Part shown: one piece after another, positions 34,519-47,440 of the stretch
How the letters are laid out: each line of letters starts with the position of its first letter
Position numbering within the stretch: the first letter of the stretch is position 1
Assembly (NCBI GenBank): GCA_003586115.2
Contig: QVOM02000001.1
Location: 18,117,291 to 18,181,290 of the forward strand
Source: Salvator merianae
Taxonomy: Eukaryota; Chordata; Lepidosauria; Squamata; Teiidae
Direction of reading: 5' to 3'
Length of the DNA: 64,000 nucleotides
Made by a program: the position numbers and the translations under genes
The notes under the pieces: generated by a model
What the model was told of the DNA's origin: nothing
Databases searched by the model: none
Seen by the model: only the letters and a program-made list of their open reading frames with translations

Positions 34519-37500
34519 ATCTGTTTTTCTCACAGGCAGTTCTCAGACAAAAGTATTTCGGAGTCTTGATTTCATTGATTATGATTTGTTTTGAAATCCC
34601 TTTCTCAACGTCATTTTGACACCTTTCTCCACTTCTTTTTTGTTGCTTCCCACCACTGGAAATCAACAGCTTTACATCTGTGGAACTCATCTCAAGATTT
34701 CTACCGACATCATTTTTCTGTGTGGACTGACAATTCTTTTGAGCATCCACTCTCAGGCTTTCTCCAGGCGGCAAGAGGCAGTATGGGATACAAAAAAAGA
34801 TCCCGCAATTCCTCTTGCTATGACCCTCCAGACACACGCTGCAGACCCCCACAGAGATCCATTTACCTGCATGTCTGGCAAACCACAAAGTCACCTCACT
34901 GAGAAATTCTGGGAGCCAACCAAGCACCCAACCACTTCCATCTGGGGTTTGTCATGTGCTGGGTGGGCTCCCGGAGTTCCCAGAAAGGTGATTTTGTATG
35001 CATCCTGCCAGATGTGTGGGTAAGTGGGGCTATCATGGGACAGTTGGTGTAGCTACTGAATTTCCTGTGACCTTCTTGTGTGTGTTGCTAACTGCACTGC
35101 ATTGGGAAGGCCACATGCAATGCTAAGAGGATTATGCAGTTTACCCCAAGTCTGGAGGCAGTCTCAGCTGTGTCATTCTTAATCAGTGTTTTATTTCAAA
35201 TAACTTCAGTCAGTTTTGGTATAGATGGTTTCCTTTGTACTGTTTATATTCATAGGCCATTACATTCTTTCAAAAATAAAACCTTACTAAGATCCGAGCG
35301 TTAAACTTTACTATCCTCCTTGGAAATCATTGTTTCCAAATAACTTCCACAAATCTAGACTGCTAGATTCCAGAGTCAGCTAAACTATATTTATTGATAA
35401 CATGTTTCTGTGCTTTTAGACAGAATCCCAGCTATACCTAGAAATACCAGCATGGAACCTGAGAAATTCTGAACGCATGGCAGATACCCTACCACTAAGA
35501 GGCAGTCTACACTTAGCCTCTTGTGTGAATGAGAAGATGGAAGTCAGAGGCTCCTCTGTCATGCAAAGAAGGGCTTGTGTGATACGAAGGATATAATGCA
35601 GGCATAAATCTCACAACACAATCTGACCAAATACAGGGCAAAGAACACGCAAGGAGGTGTGAACTTTAGGCACAGCTTATGCGGAGTTTATGCAACATGA
35701 AGTTACCAAGAACAGGTTACTGTGCCCTCCAAAATTTGACATAAAGGTTACAGTTTCAGATGAAAAACCACAGGTGTTGGTTTGGACAGCATAGATGACA
35801 CTGTAGGAAGCTGAGTGGGAAGCTGTCAAATACAGCTCCTCTTCACTGACAATGCTTAGGAATACTGACATCTAAAATCCACATATTAAAAAGGGTAGCA
35901 GGTAAGTGAAGGTGACTGGGTAGGTAAGAAGGATAGAGTCATCACTCATGTGCTTTCCAAGACTCATGTAACTACGTTTCTATATGCTATTTGTAGTAGT
36001 ATGAATTATTTTCCCCCTAGAAATATACATTTCCTCCAAGATTAATACATTGTGGGCTAAACTCTGGAGAAAAGCAGAACACTAGACTCTTTATTTCATG
36101 GCTTGTACAGGGCTACTGGCTACTGGCAGATGTGTCCTGAGCAACTTAGTGCCTGATTTGGCCCTTACAGTGTCCAGTCCCCATATATTAATGTTCATCA
36201 ATAGAACAAAAATCAGAGTAACTGTGGTCCAGAATCTGCCCCAATAGGAAAAAGTCCTCCTTTGTATGCCTTTGTTTCAGGCCAGCTTGAAGATATGTTT
36301 CCTTTGATAATTTAGTTCAAAGGTAAACATTGCAATATCCTCCACATATTGTTTTAGATTACAGTACACCTTCCCTCACCTTCATGCACTGATCCTGTTG
36401 GTTGCGGTCAATGAGAGACAGAATTCAACATTTGGAGAGAACCATCAGTGATCCACCTCGCTGAGTGAGGATGGAAGGAAATCGAGTCATTGATATCTTT
36501 CATTTGCCAATGATACCTGATGTACACAAATGTAGCTCCTTTCAAAAATACAAGAGGTAAAAGGCAAACTAGGTAAGTTGAAAATGACACAGAAACACTT
36601 CCTTTAGAGCAGTGTCATGGTGCTCGCCTGCATTTATGTTGGGAACTGTTGTAAGAAAAAGCTGTGTGAAAGAGACATTATCAGACGTTGCTCCAAGTGT
36701 GACCCTAAAAATCTGAACAGTTTGTATACACAGTACCTAGCAAAATATAAATTCCAGCGAGCCTTGCTTGTACAATGCACTATTCATGTCAAGTGTGGTA
36801 GACAAGCCCATAAACATATCTTCTCCCCCTTTTAACATGTCCATCAGTTTCTGCAAACAGCAGTTTCCAGCACTGTGCTGTAACAGTCACTGAACTATAT
36901 CTGAATAGTTTTTTTGAACTGTCTCCTGCTGAATGTATAAAAACTTATTCTTGAAATATTAGTATTCCCAAAATACAAACCTGAACAAAAAGACAACTGG
37001 TATTTTTCAGATGTGTCATATTTCATTTATGATACTTGGTTTCAATGTTTCCTTGAATTGTAAAACTGGCTTTTTAGGCCTAACAGAAAAGTCCAACCTG
37101 GTACTAAAAACAAAATAAACTTCAGTACAATATTGTATATCAGGAAAAATAGATTTTATTGGACACAAATATCATTGGAACACGCTGTGTGAAACAAAGT
37201 TAATTTAAAACACATACACGGTGGAGAACTCCCCTGCTCTAAGCAGAATTAACTAGAGAGGATTATTAATCTTGGGACTTAACTCACTATACTGCATTGT
37301 AATTTGGGGGTGAAAGGCGAAAAGACATTCTTATAGATTGGAACAGAAATGCCATGAAAAACTTATTCCACTGACTCTTATGATACAAACAAAATGCTGA
37401 GTTATTTTCCTAGTTCTATATTTATAAAAATTACTATGAAAGGAGTGGCCTGAGTTAGCTTTGACATTCGCAAGTTCCAATTCCCCATTAGTTTGAATAC

Positions 37501-38050
37501 GGGTAAATCAGACCCTAAGACTCATAGGATAATGGCATAGGGAAATTGTTGAGCTGACAGAACATAAAACAGTTCAAGTTGGCTGCAACAAGCTTTTTAA
37601 AAGATTTCACACAATCATTGGGAGATCAAAATCTCTCTACTTTAGGAAATCAGGCGAATTGCCTTTTGGTGGTTTTTTTTTTAATACTAATTTGAAGGTA
37701 GCCTATTTAATGATATCCATCATAGAAAAATTATAGTCTTGTGAGAATTCCAAGACTCAAATCTGCGAGTTATTAAATTTAACAAGAAGGAACAGAACTA
37801 TTATTTATCCAAGTGCATTTTGTTAACTATAAATAACTTTTTTTACTTTTTTACTAGGACCAAAATTTATATTACGTTCCACTATCCTACATGACTGCAG
37901 CATGAAATACTGCAGTTCTCTTGATTATGACTTTTCTTTTTAAAAAAAGCAGCAAAAAGGCATTCAGGTGATGCTATGCAGTTAACTGCACTCAATTTCA
38001 CAGATAACCCCCCTCAAAATATATTGCAAATGAGAAGAGCTGAATAACTT

Positions 38051-38277
38051 AAGGACTCAACTACATCAAAGTTTTAATCTAACTTCAATCCACTTTCAGA
38101 GTGAAATAACACAAAGTGCAAAGTGCCAAGCTTGTTTCTTTCTGCTTTAACTCAAAAGTGGATGCTTGGACTTAGAGAAAGTGGAAGGAAAACCGCTTGT
38201 CACTTTGCTGATGCATTTTATCCCACTCTGAAAGTGGACTGAAGTTTGATTTAAACCTAAGGTGTAGCTGGTCTTTA
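38051..38277. repeat. MITE with ~59-bp inverted termini
   Basis: Left terminus: AAGGACTCAACTACATCAAA...CCACTTTCAGAGTGAAATAA. Right terminus (38218-38277), read inverted: AAAGACCAGCTACACC...CCACTTTCAGAGTGGGATAA. The interior is about 110 bp with no coding content. Confidence 0.85.
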
Positions 38278-38703
38278 ATTGTTCCTTTCAAAATGCCTAA
38301 AAAAATGCATGAACTTCCATAGATGAACCGGCAGTAAGTGCTTTTTCCTCTTCACAGTACTCAGGGGGCACTCAGAGTAGAGGCTCTCCTGGATACTAAA
38401 TTGTGTTAATATATTTATTTTAGAAAGCTAAAGAAACCTTACTTAATTCAATTAAAGACTGTGTTCACTCAGGAAAATTGCCTATCATTTCTTACAATTG
38501 CTTAATACATTTAATAAAGAGCCCACCCTAAAAAAAAGAAAAAAGAATAATGTAGAGAGTATTATTGCACTGAGGAACAATATTTTGGTCAGATCTATTT
38601 TGTAGAAAAATACAGTATTTTTACTTTGCAGTTATACTATGCAGGGTATTTCACCTTCAGCTACAACTCACTTCTCCAGGCTACCTAAGGTAGCAATAAT
38701 CAT

Positions 38704-38877
38704 GGCCTTTTCTGCACAGAACCTTTTTCTGGATTATACCCCGAAATAGGGGCTTGCCGTCCACATGCTAGTGCAGACTACAGCAGGCCTTGAATCTGCC
38801 TTAGTCTGTACTAGCATGTGGACGGCAGGCCCCTATTTTGGGATATAATTCGAAATAAGGCCCAGTGCAGAAAGGAC
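38704..38877. repeat. Foldback MITE, nearly perfect palindrome
   Basis: The left arm (GGCCTTTTCTGCAC...GGGGCTTGCCGTCCACATGCTAGT) and the right arm (ACTAGCATGTGGACGGCAGGCCCCTA...GTGCAGAAAGGACC) are inverted copies. The loop near 38785-38800 is short. Arms of about 80 bp should form a strong hairpin. Confidence 0.92.
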
Positions 38878-38974
38878 CTATATTTCACGCCACTAGATTC
38901 CACTAAATTACAAAGTTTTCACGGTATATAGTCTCGTTCTCGCAATGACTCTTGCATCAGCCTTGCACATTACA

Positions 38975-39115
38975 GCCCTGTTAACTCATGTTACAGGTGA
39001 AGGGGCTGTGGCAGACGCTTGAAAAAAGGATGCCCCAGCAAGTTAATAGCTGAGGTCAGGTTTAAACTGGGGACATGCCAGATGAAAATGGTATCTAAAC
39101 TATGGACACTAGCCC
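38975..39115 (+). repeat. Possible MIR/CORE-like SINE fragment
   Basis: The order GCCCTGTTAACTCATGTTACAGGTGAAGG, CAAGTTAATAGCTGAGGTCAGG, TTTAAACTGGGGACATG resembles the core of MIR-like SINEs (ACAGATGAGGAA, GGTCACACAGCTAG, GATTTGAACCCAGG) but is strongly decayed. Confidence 0.4.
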
Positions 39116-39587
39116 TTATCCTCGATTATCATGCATATTTCTTTGTTTAAGTGATGTTGCATCATTTGCTGGATTCTTCCTGGGCTGGGATGCTTTGGTC
39201 AAAGAATGATCTGTCCCTCAGCTGTGGCCCCTTGTTTACTGCTTAGCAAGAACTGCAAAAGATTGTGGAATGTGAAGTTCCCCTTGACTGACCAATAAAT
39301 CCTACAGTTATATTACAGGCTGCTCTTTACAGTGACTGCAGCACTGAAGATCGTGCTATTATTTTCCTAGAGGGACTGGTGGACTCTGCCACCTTGCTGT
39401 TTACTTCAACACTCGTGAAGCCTTTGATGCTGGAATGATTATGTAAGATTATGGCCTGCATTATGCCAAAGGTCAGGTAGATAACTAGGGCCCTTTTGGT
39501 AAACTGAGAAATGTGTGTCTGCTTGCCTTAAGGCAAAATCCTCAGAAGACATGTTTGTCTCACCAGCTACAGTGGGATGCTTGGAGG

Positions 39588-39758
39588 AATTTTATTTGTT
39601 AGCTGCTGTCAAGTCGGGGCCAGCTCCTAGTGATTCCATGACCGCATCTGTGAAGTTCTCTTGGCAGACACAGAAGTACTTTACAGGGATTGAACTTGAG
39701 ACCTTCTGCTTTCTATGCAGTTGCTCTACCACTGAGCTGCTGCCACTGCCACGTGGGA
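39588..39758 (-). repeat. tRNA-derived SINE
   Basis: The minus strand has an A box (AGCTCAGTGGTAGAGCA) and a B box (AAGGTCTCAAGTTCAATCC), as in a tRNA-derived pol III promoter. A tail follows, ending GGCCCCGACTTGACAGCAGC. The plus-strand 228-codon frame at 39515-40201 runs through this SINE and the BovB end and is not a gene. Confidence 0.8.
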
Positions 39759-40017
39759 TTCACATCCTACAGGCTCAAGTGCAGAGTCCAATGCAGTTCA
39801 CTTTAGAATCCTCAATCTTACCAAATGCCATGATGTGGTCCAAAAGCTGCTTTAATACTTTTTCCTTTCTCTTGAAGCAGGAATTAGTTGCCAAGAACTG
39901 CTTTTGCTACACATACAACCACACACAGAGACTGAAAAGCTTTTGTCAGTGGCTTTGCAGGGTGTCATGCCATCCCAACCCAACCAGGCACACTGTACAG
40001 GAAAAACAGAAAAGGTC

Positions 40018-40242
40018 CATGTTGCTGTTGTTCAGTTGTGTCCAACTCTTTCTGACCCCATCGACCACAGCATGCCAGGTTCTTCTGTTGTCTACTGTCT
40101 CCCAAAGTTTGCCCAAGTTCATATCTGTTGATTCCATGACACTATCTAGCTATCTAACCCTCTTGCTGTCCTCTTCCTCTTCTGCCTTCAATCTTTCCTA
40201 GCATCAAGGTCTTTTCCAAAGAGTCCTGTCTTCAAAACGTCG
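40018..40242 (-). mobile_element. BovB (RTE-clade) LINE, 3' end (antisense)
   Basis: Inverted relative to 26341-26985. The plus strand reads TTGTTCAGTTGTGTCCAACT, TTCTGACCCCAT, GCATGCCAGGTTCTTCTGT, then TTGATTCCATGACACTATCTA and CTTCAATCTTTCCTAGCATC. This is the reverse complement of the BovB tail. Only about 225 bp remains. Confidence 0.92.
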
Positions 40243-41191
40243 ATGGGGGAAGCTCTTTTCTTTCTGTACCATGTCCAGATATTATACCCACCACTCCCAA
40301 ACCCAGTATTTATAGCCTTAACACGTGACAAGGGCCATACCTTCTGGAAGTTCTAGGCAACTAATACCTGCTTGTTTTTAAGTCTGAGCATAAAGAGACA
40401 CAAATGGACCAAGACAGATCCACCCATCCCTATCCTGGACACAATAATGCTTTCTCCTCTGGTTCTGAAGCAGGCTTCCAAGACACAGGATGGTTTCTGA
40501 ACACACAGTAGTGCCTTTATTAAACATTTTGGGAGGCTTTGGTTGATAAGTGAATGGTCAAATGGAGGGAAAACCTTTGTCTCCTTTTTTTTTTTTTTTT
40601 TAGAAGTGCCAAATCACATTTTTCTTTTCAAATAATTGGCTCTGTGTTAAGAAACCCCATTACGCAGTCTCTCCAACTGAAGGTATTATATGACTATTCT
40701 ACAGACTCTTCTAATTAATCTTTGAAGCTTTTTATATTAGAGCTCAGAAAACAACATATAACTGTGCTCTAAGGAACCCCCAAATTTTTACTTTTGACCA
40801 AAAGGACAACTGGGTAACTAATGGATTCCTGACAACACATTTGATTTTCCAAGCACCTCTAGTGGTCTCTCACCATTCCAGGTGAAATCTGCTTTTAGAC
40901 CTTCGGGTATAGGGTGAGATTAAAAAAAAAAATCAATAACAGAGCACACAGGAGCTTTGCTTACATGGACTACGGGGGTGGAAAGAGAAAACTTTCACTG
41001 AAACACCTTTCTGCACAGTAGCAGCTCCGAGCTGAAGAGTCTGTTCCCTAACAGTCCTATATAATGTACAGTGCTTGGTTAATTTCTGACATTCGTTGGT
41101 TGTTAATTTTACTTTTGCTCTGTAGTAACAATGACCTAAACATAGTGTCAAATAAATATTGTGAACGCTTAGGGAAGAAAACTACCTTCAC

Positions 41192-41305
41192 TAACTTGGT
41201 GCTCTCCAGATGTTCTGGGTAACACCTCTCATTAGGCCCAGCAAGAAGAGCATCATGCAATCCAAAGCATCTGGAAAGCACCAAGTGGGTGAAGGCTGGT
41301 CTAGA
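41192..41305. repeat. Palindromic squamate MITE (GTGCTCTCCAGATGTT family)
   Basis: Left: ACTTGGTGCTCTCCAGATGT. Right: GCATCTGGAAAGCACCAAGT, its inverted copy, followed by GGGTGAAGGCTGGTCTAGA. The form is familiar from many lizard loci (CTCCAGATGTT...ACAACTCCCATCA...CATCTGGAGGGCACCA). A related half may lie near 55223-55262 (GGTGCCTCCAGATGTGGGCT). Confidence 0.8.
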
Positions 41306-44109
41306 ATACTCCCTTAAGCTACGGACTGTAACACTTTCCTTTAGCGGCCATCTCAGCTGCACACAGCCTGATGCTCCTTCCCCTGCCAAGTGCTGGTCCG
41401 TGAGCTTAAGTCCAGGTGGCAGTGACAAATCTTCCTTTGATCAGATCCATGGCATATTTGTGAGCTTGGGATTGGGAAATGACAGTTCTCCAGACACTTT
41501 CGGATAGAAGATCAGTAAATAATGTTTCCTGTCTCCCCTGTATCTGTGAGTTTCATGTGTGCAATTTTAGTGGATCATCACCCTAGCAAGTGTAGGGGTG
41601 GGGCAGTAATAACTATTGCACAATTTTTGTTCGTTATAGCCAGCAAAATCATATTGGTTGAAGCCAAGAGAAACTGCACTCTGAAACAGGGTTGGCTGGT
41701 GAACCTTGGCTTGCATTCTGCAAAATGCAATAAAGATACGTCCCCTGCAGAGGTACAGCCCAGGGGTAACCCTATCCTTCACAGATAATTTAGTAATGGT
41801 GCCCAGTAGAGAAAAGGTGCATAGCTAGCGGGAACAGGAATAGTATGTCCTGTTAAAACACACACAGGCAGTTACAGTTACATGTACTGCTTTCCACTCT
41901 TATCTCTAGTTCCAAGGGATGTATATGGTGCAAAGTGACAATCTATTTTGAGCTTGCTGGCTAAGATAATGATGCAAATAGGTACACACTGATAGGCATG
42001 TGTTACTAACTCAAGAAATGTGATTGGGAAACTTTCTGGGTTGTTATTTCTGATTCAGTTTGTAACAAGTCATCAAGCTGCAGACGTGGAAAATTCAAAA
42101 GACTGGGTGAACATACAAAGAGCTCCTTCCATTGGGAAAAGCTATCATGTGCTACACAGGAGGGGAAAGAGGATGTCTCAGATTTGCTGTAATATTTAAT
42201 AGTTGAACAAACTGGCCCTCTGCAAAGCAACTCGAGGACTATGCTATGCCAGGGCAGGATTTGGCACTGAACAATCTGCCTTCAGTTTATAACTGAGAGG
42301 AAATACCTACGTCAAGGCCTTCGGGCTGCAAAAGAAAAGTTTGAGAATATGCAAGTGATTTCTGATTGAAACTCAGAAAACAGGTACACAGATTTCTTAA
42401 AGACAGTCTTCAAATCATCAGAGAGGCATAATCGCCATACAATCCTTTAGCACTTTCCACTACTGCTTTTACTATGGGGAAACAGACCTGGGTTCCTGCA
42501 CAGTAAACAGCTCTTAACATAACAGCATAATACTCTTCCCACACACGCCTGCAGGACCTGAAGGTGTTTTTTGTTTTTTTTGTTTTTTAAAAGATCAAGA
42601 TATTTAAGTTTGCTTATCCATGTTCAGAATAATGCTTGTTACTTTATCTCTATTTTCTGTGCCATTAGGCTGACATTAAACAAGACTAGGTTCAGCCCTG
42701 AGAATAAATTGTCCATAAAAGGCCCAATATAAATAAGCTAACAAAGATGATCCAATCCATAAAAAAAGCAAAACAAAAACCCCATATGATTTCCACTTCT
42801 TATCTACAACAATTATTTGTGTAAACCTGGCTTTTTTTAATTCCACTGGAAAAACACGTTTTGACTTCGTCAGCATGATTTGCAGACCAACATCACTACC
42901 GAGTTTACTGCTTTGCAGCATGTCAAGCAGCACTACTACATTAGATTCTCATTCCGTACAAAATACAAAGCTAGCATGAAATAATAATAAAATCTCAACT
43001 CAAAATGGGATCTTCTTCACCCCTTTACAAATCCAACGTGAGACATGAACTATTAATAACAACTGCTGCTGAGGCCATTATTAGGCCACAAGCCAAGACA
43101 GTGCAGACTTTCTAAAAATGCTGGCAAAATATCAGGGTTTTTGGTGAAACTGGCAGACAGTCCTGAGGGAAAGTTGGGGTATTCAAAAATAAAAGTGCTG
43201 GAAACCAGCACTATCTTTAATATTCCGGCATGTATCCAGATTATCAAGTGTCTGGTGGGACATCTCCAACATACTGCAAGATTCAGTTTCTGGGGTAGGT
43301 GTGGCAAGCACCCAGAACTTCAATCTGGCACTGTGCTAAAGGAACCTGCACCACATCTGGATGCCCACATTTCAGGGAAATGCCAGCATTCCATAAAGAG
43401 CTGGCATTTCACCATGCTATTTGGAGACACCCTAATATCTACAATTCATGTGCTCTTCCCCTTATTCTAGTTGGGTGGGATCTTCCAAAAGCATGTGTAG
43501 AACTGGTGCTTACATTTCTACTAAGCCAAGCTTTCATTTTGAATGTCTGCCAGCCCAGACGAATGTACAAATAACATTCACTATTGCAGACATGTTAATA
43601 TTTTAAATATTTAAATATGATAGCCTAACAGTAGAAGCATATGCACACAATTTGTAAGGTGAGAGAATAAAGCTTACTTTCTTTTGAGGGTCAAGACTGA
43701 CAGGTGTGGCCTTTAATACAATGGTAATGCTGTTTCAATCTTTGGTATGAAACTAAATAACCAATTCTTGAACACGCAGCTAAGACAGTGACAACTGAAC
43801 GTATACTTTTTTGGCAGCTTATGGCCACCCTCTTTGGTTACATGAAGTTCACACTAAAAATTGTCGTTCCAAGCAGGACCCATTGTGTATCTTAGGTAGT
43901 TAACTGATTTTGTAACTGGAGTTTTTGAGGTTACAGTAGATATTTTATCTATTAGGCTTAGAATGGCTGCTGGCCCCGGATTATCTGTGGATGCAATGGA
44001 TATTCACAGAAAGGGGAAGGAGACTTTTCACCTTTTTTAAGTAGCCAACCAGAGTGCTTTCTCCAAAAGAGATCTGTGCAGGAAGGCAAAATCCCAACAG
44101 CAACATGTT

Positions 44110-44500
44110 CGACTGCCTCAGTTCTGGGCCAGAAGAGAAGACAGTGGTGGTGGCATCTCCCTTCACTGTCGTCATGCACTTCGACTCCAAGGAGGGAAGG
44201 TAGTGGTAGCAGCCACTGCACACGTCAGCTCCAGAGAGGCAAGGGAGCAGTGCTTCCACCATCCTCTTCACCACCCTTTCCACTCCCTTCAGCCACAATA
44301 AGAAAAGGTGGTGGCGGCGGTCACTACCCACTCCAGCTCTGGGAAGGGAAGGCAGCAGTGACAGCCCTCTTTGTCACTGCCGCCACCGTGCACTTCAGCT
44401 CCAGAGAAGAAAGGTGGCAGCAGCAATGCACCCCTCCTTCACCACAGCCGCATGCTTCACCTGCATGGGGGGAAATCAGCAGTGGCACAACCACCTGCTG
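44110..44500 (+). repeat. GC-rich degenerate minisatellite
   Basis: Six or seven units of about 45-65 bp share CACTTCAGCTCCAGAGAAG-like starts, then a GAAGG(T/C)(A/G)G(C/T)AG(C/T)GG purine-rich part and a CACTGC/CACC part. Unit starts are near 44117, 44177, 44221, 44276, 44329, 44391 and 44455. It is open in several frames on both strands (up to 146 codons), which reflects its composition and not a gene. Confidence 0.75.
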
Positions 44501-45892
44501 CCAGCCTTGGAAGTGAGGCCTCAACTGGCTGCTGAGATTTTTTCTGCAGTATTTACAAAGAAGGTGGCAGGAGACATTTTGAAGGTCCCAGCAGTGATGA
44601 TTCAGACAAGACTGAAAAGCATAAGATTTATTTTATCTCTTAGACTTCTGTATGTATATGTGACAGGAGGAGAGAGATATTATTTCAAGCCTCTCATGCT
44701 GCCCTTGGGTGGGTGGTTAAGCAATCCTGGATTTTACTCAACAAGTGAAGCAGGAAGGAGTGAGGAGAAGCAGTGCTCCCCTGCTCCTTGGATCATTTTC
44801 AGATTTTGTTCTTTCACATACGAAAAAACACTTTTTTTTTCCCATAAATGTCTATATCCATGTACATATGTATGCATGTGAAAGGAAGAGGGAGGGGTCA
44901 TTTCCTGCTGGTTCATTTTTCTGAGTAATTTGCTGCTTTCTTACTCTTCCAGTTCAGCTCTCTTCCACTTCTGCACTTTACTGACTGCTGCTAGCTTGGA
45001 GAGGAGAGACGCAGCAGCGCTCAATGCAGTTCAAAGTGCAGAATTTTCCTATTTAACAGGAGGGTCAATGGACAGGAAGAACATCAAAAGTACAAACATT
45101 AGCAGCAAAGCAGCTTCCCCTCCCTATCTTGTGAGAAAAACTATTCCCTTCCCTATCCCAAGCTCCCTTTCTTCTCCCTCTCCTTGTCCTTGGAGGCACA
45201 GGGAAAAGGAACAGAAGTTCTCTTTCCAAGCCTTCCATCCATTGCAGCAGGAGAAAACGCTTCAGGGTAGCCGCCTGTAAACATCAGTCACTACCTGACG
45301 GGGATCTGGAAAAAGGCAAAAGATTCCCAAACCAGGCAACTGTATTCAGGCAAGAGTACAAAGGGAGGGAGTCTGTAAATTGGTGGGTGTGGAAGGGAGA
45401 ATAACCTTCTACTCCCAGACTTCCAGTATGACTTCCACTAGTTAACTCATCGCTGTAAAACCAAAACAAACTGAACAAAATCTCTTACAGCTGAAAGGAA
45501 CTCCATTAAAAAAAAGAAAGAAAAATTGTCTGGAGATTGGACATTTTGTGAATCAATCAACTCACTGTACTCTGATAGGCATAGTGGGTGGGGGATGGGT
45601 TGGGCTACATGGTCCCACCCCAGCAAGCAAAGAAACACCCATGTGATCCAGATATTTCAGCATTTGCATTGTGCACTATATAATGTGTGCACGGTAATGA
45701 AATGGACTGAGTCTTGATTCTCGTTTAATCAGTTTCCTCAATTTGTGTGCAGGTGCAGCCAAATAAGGCATACTGGGGAACAACAAGGCAATAACATTTT
45801 AAGAAATATGATCTGATGTTAGTGCTCTTTAAAAAAACACAACTTACCATTTTTAATCTGATTGACATTTCCTGGTAATTTTTTAAACTAAA

Positions 45893-45992
45893 AACCATAT
45901 TTTATATGCCTGCTTGTAAGCTGCCTAGAAAACTTTGTTGTTGGACAGCTATACAAAAGTAGATGTAAATAAGAAAATAAATATTTAAACAA
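45893..45992 (+). mobile_element. L2-type LINE 3' terminus
   Basis: TGCTTGTAAGCTGCCTAGAAAA...GGACAGCTATACAAAAGTAGATG then an A/T-rich AATAAATA tail. It has the same architecture as the tails near 18215, 52415 and 60880. Confidence 0.65.
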
Positions 45993-47249
45993 TCTCTAGA
46001 AGGTAATCTGCACTGTGAGCTCACTCTGGGACATGGCAGTTGATAAATACTTCTTCTGAAGTCTTTAGCCCAAGACAGTTATGCCACATTCAGCAGAAGC
46101 AACTGAGTTTCAAGGATCTTTCCTTGTTCCGAGCAATAACCAGCCTTGTGAAATAACATCCTCCAAACATAACGTGACTCCTTAAGCTATTTATTAGGCT
46201 GTATTAACAGGAAAATATCTAGTTCAAATTAATTCATGTAATCCATTTGCAGGTAATTATAGACTGGAGTCTAGATAGATTTCTAGATACTTTGAGCCAC
46301 CACTTGGCATCCACACGATGCAGCTAATTTGTGAAAAGTATCTATGTGCACGTAATTCAACAGGGATCCCATGACTGTGTGTCTGTAGCATCTACTGTGC
46401 AAGGCCAGTGGATAATTATTTCCCCAGTTTGCTGCTACAGTGAAAAGGAAGAAGACAAGAAGCCACTATTGGCAGTGAGAGCAGATAGTGGAAAAGGGGA
46501 AGCAGAGGAGAACCAGGAATGCTAGAGCGGACTGAATTAAGTGGATGAGAATGGAGGAAACTGTACATTTTGGAAGCAGAGGGGCTTAGGAATGGGAGAG
46601 GAGCCAACATGGACGGCTCAAAAGCAATGAGGAAAGAACAAAATCAAAGATTTTGGAAGTGAGTGTGGCACAGAGATATTAGGAGCTGATACAGGAGCTT
46701 TTTTAACAAACGGCAAAGCAACTAGTTTTTTTATATTTCTGTCTTCTGGAAGCTGACCCTGGAACTTTTATGAAGTAGACAAAATGCCAACTGCATTCTT
46801 AAAAAGACAGTTTGATGGTCTAATATAGAAGCATACCGGTTCACTATAGCTTCAGTGACCCACTGCAAGATTTCTCAATTTACTTGAACCTTCTGGCTTC
46901 CAAGATCCCACTCCTGTCAAATTCCTATTGTTCTGGATCCAATTCCTATCTCCAGTTGCCTCAGAAGACATTTAAAGTGCTGATAGCAGTGTGGACCTTC
47001 TTCAGTCTCACCCATCTAGGACTCAGTGGAGAAAACTCCTGCTTCTAGCAAAGCAAGCAAGTGACTTATCTACAATCGCAGCATCACGCAAGCAAAGTGT
47101 CTCACGTAGACCTCTCCAGAGATTCTTATCAGAACAAATGAAAAAATAAGAAAGCAGTGCATAAAGGTTTGCTGTGTCATGAAAAATCAGTGTAGAAAAA
47201 ACCCAATAAACCACAGTTTCACAATCCTGTTAAAATACATTTAAACAAT

Positions 47250-47440
47250 GAAATGACAGTGAAATTTACAGGGACACTGGTATCATTCCTTATAAACACC
47301 ACATCTGCCACGACCCTACAAGGTAGCTTAAATTGAAAGGCAGTGATGGTGTAAAACCACCCAGTGACTTCCAGGCCCAAAGTGGTATTTGCATCCTGGT
47401 CTACCAAGCCCACATCCAGCTGTTTAGCTCTGAAGAAACA
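47250..47440 (+). repeat. Possible MIR/CORE-like SINE
   Basis: GACCCTACAAGGTAGCTTAA, GTGATGGTGTAAAACCACCC, CAGTGACTTCCAGGCC, AAAGTGGTATTTGCATCCTGG, TCTACCAAGCCC follow the order of reptilian CORE-type SINEs (ACCCTGTGAGGTAGG, GGTCACCCAGCGAG, GAATTTGAACCCGGG). The antisense 77-codon frame here is accidental. Confidence 0.5.

Noticed and set aside
34514..35023. Overlapping 103-137 codon frames on both strands
   Set aside because: No domain, no convincing splice context and overlap on both strands. A CAG/GTAAAT donor near 34867 was noted, but the frame shows no family match.
39515..40201. Longest open frame in the window (228 codons, plus strand)
   Set aside because: It runs through an antisense tRNA-derived SINE and an antisense BovB 3' end. 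It is an accident of two repeats.
43958..44881. Overlapping 116-155 codon frames on both strands
   Set aside because: They follow the GC-rich minisatellite, have no recognisable domain and have equal openness on both strands.
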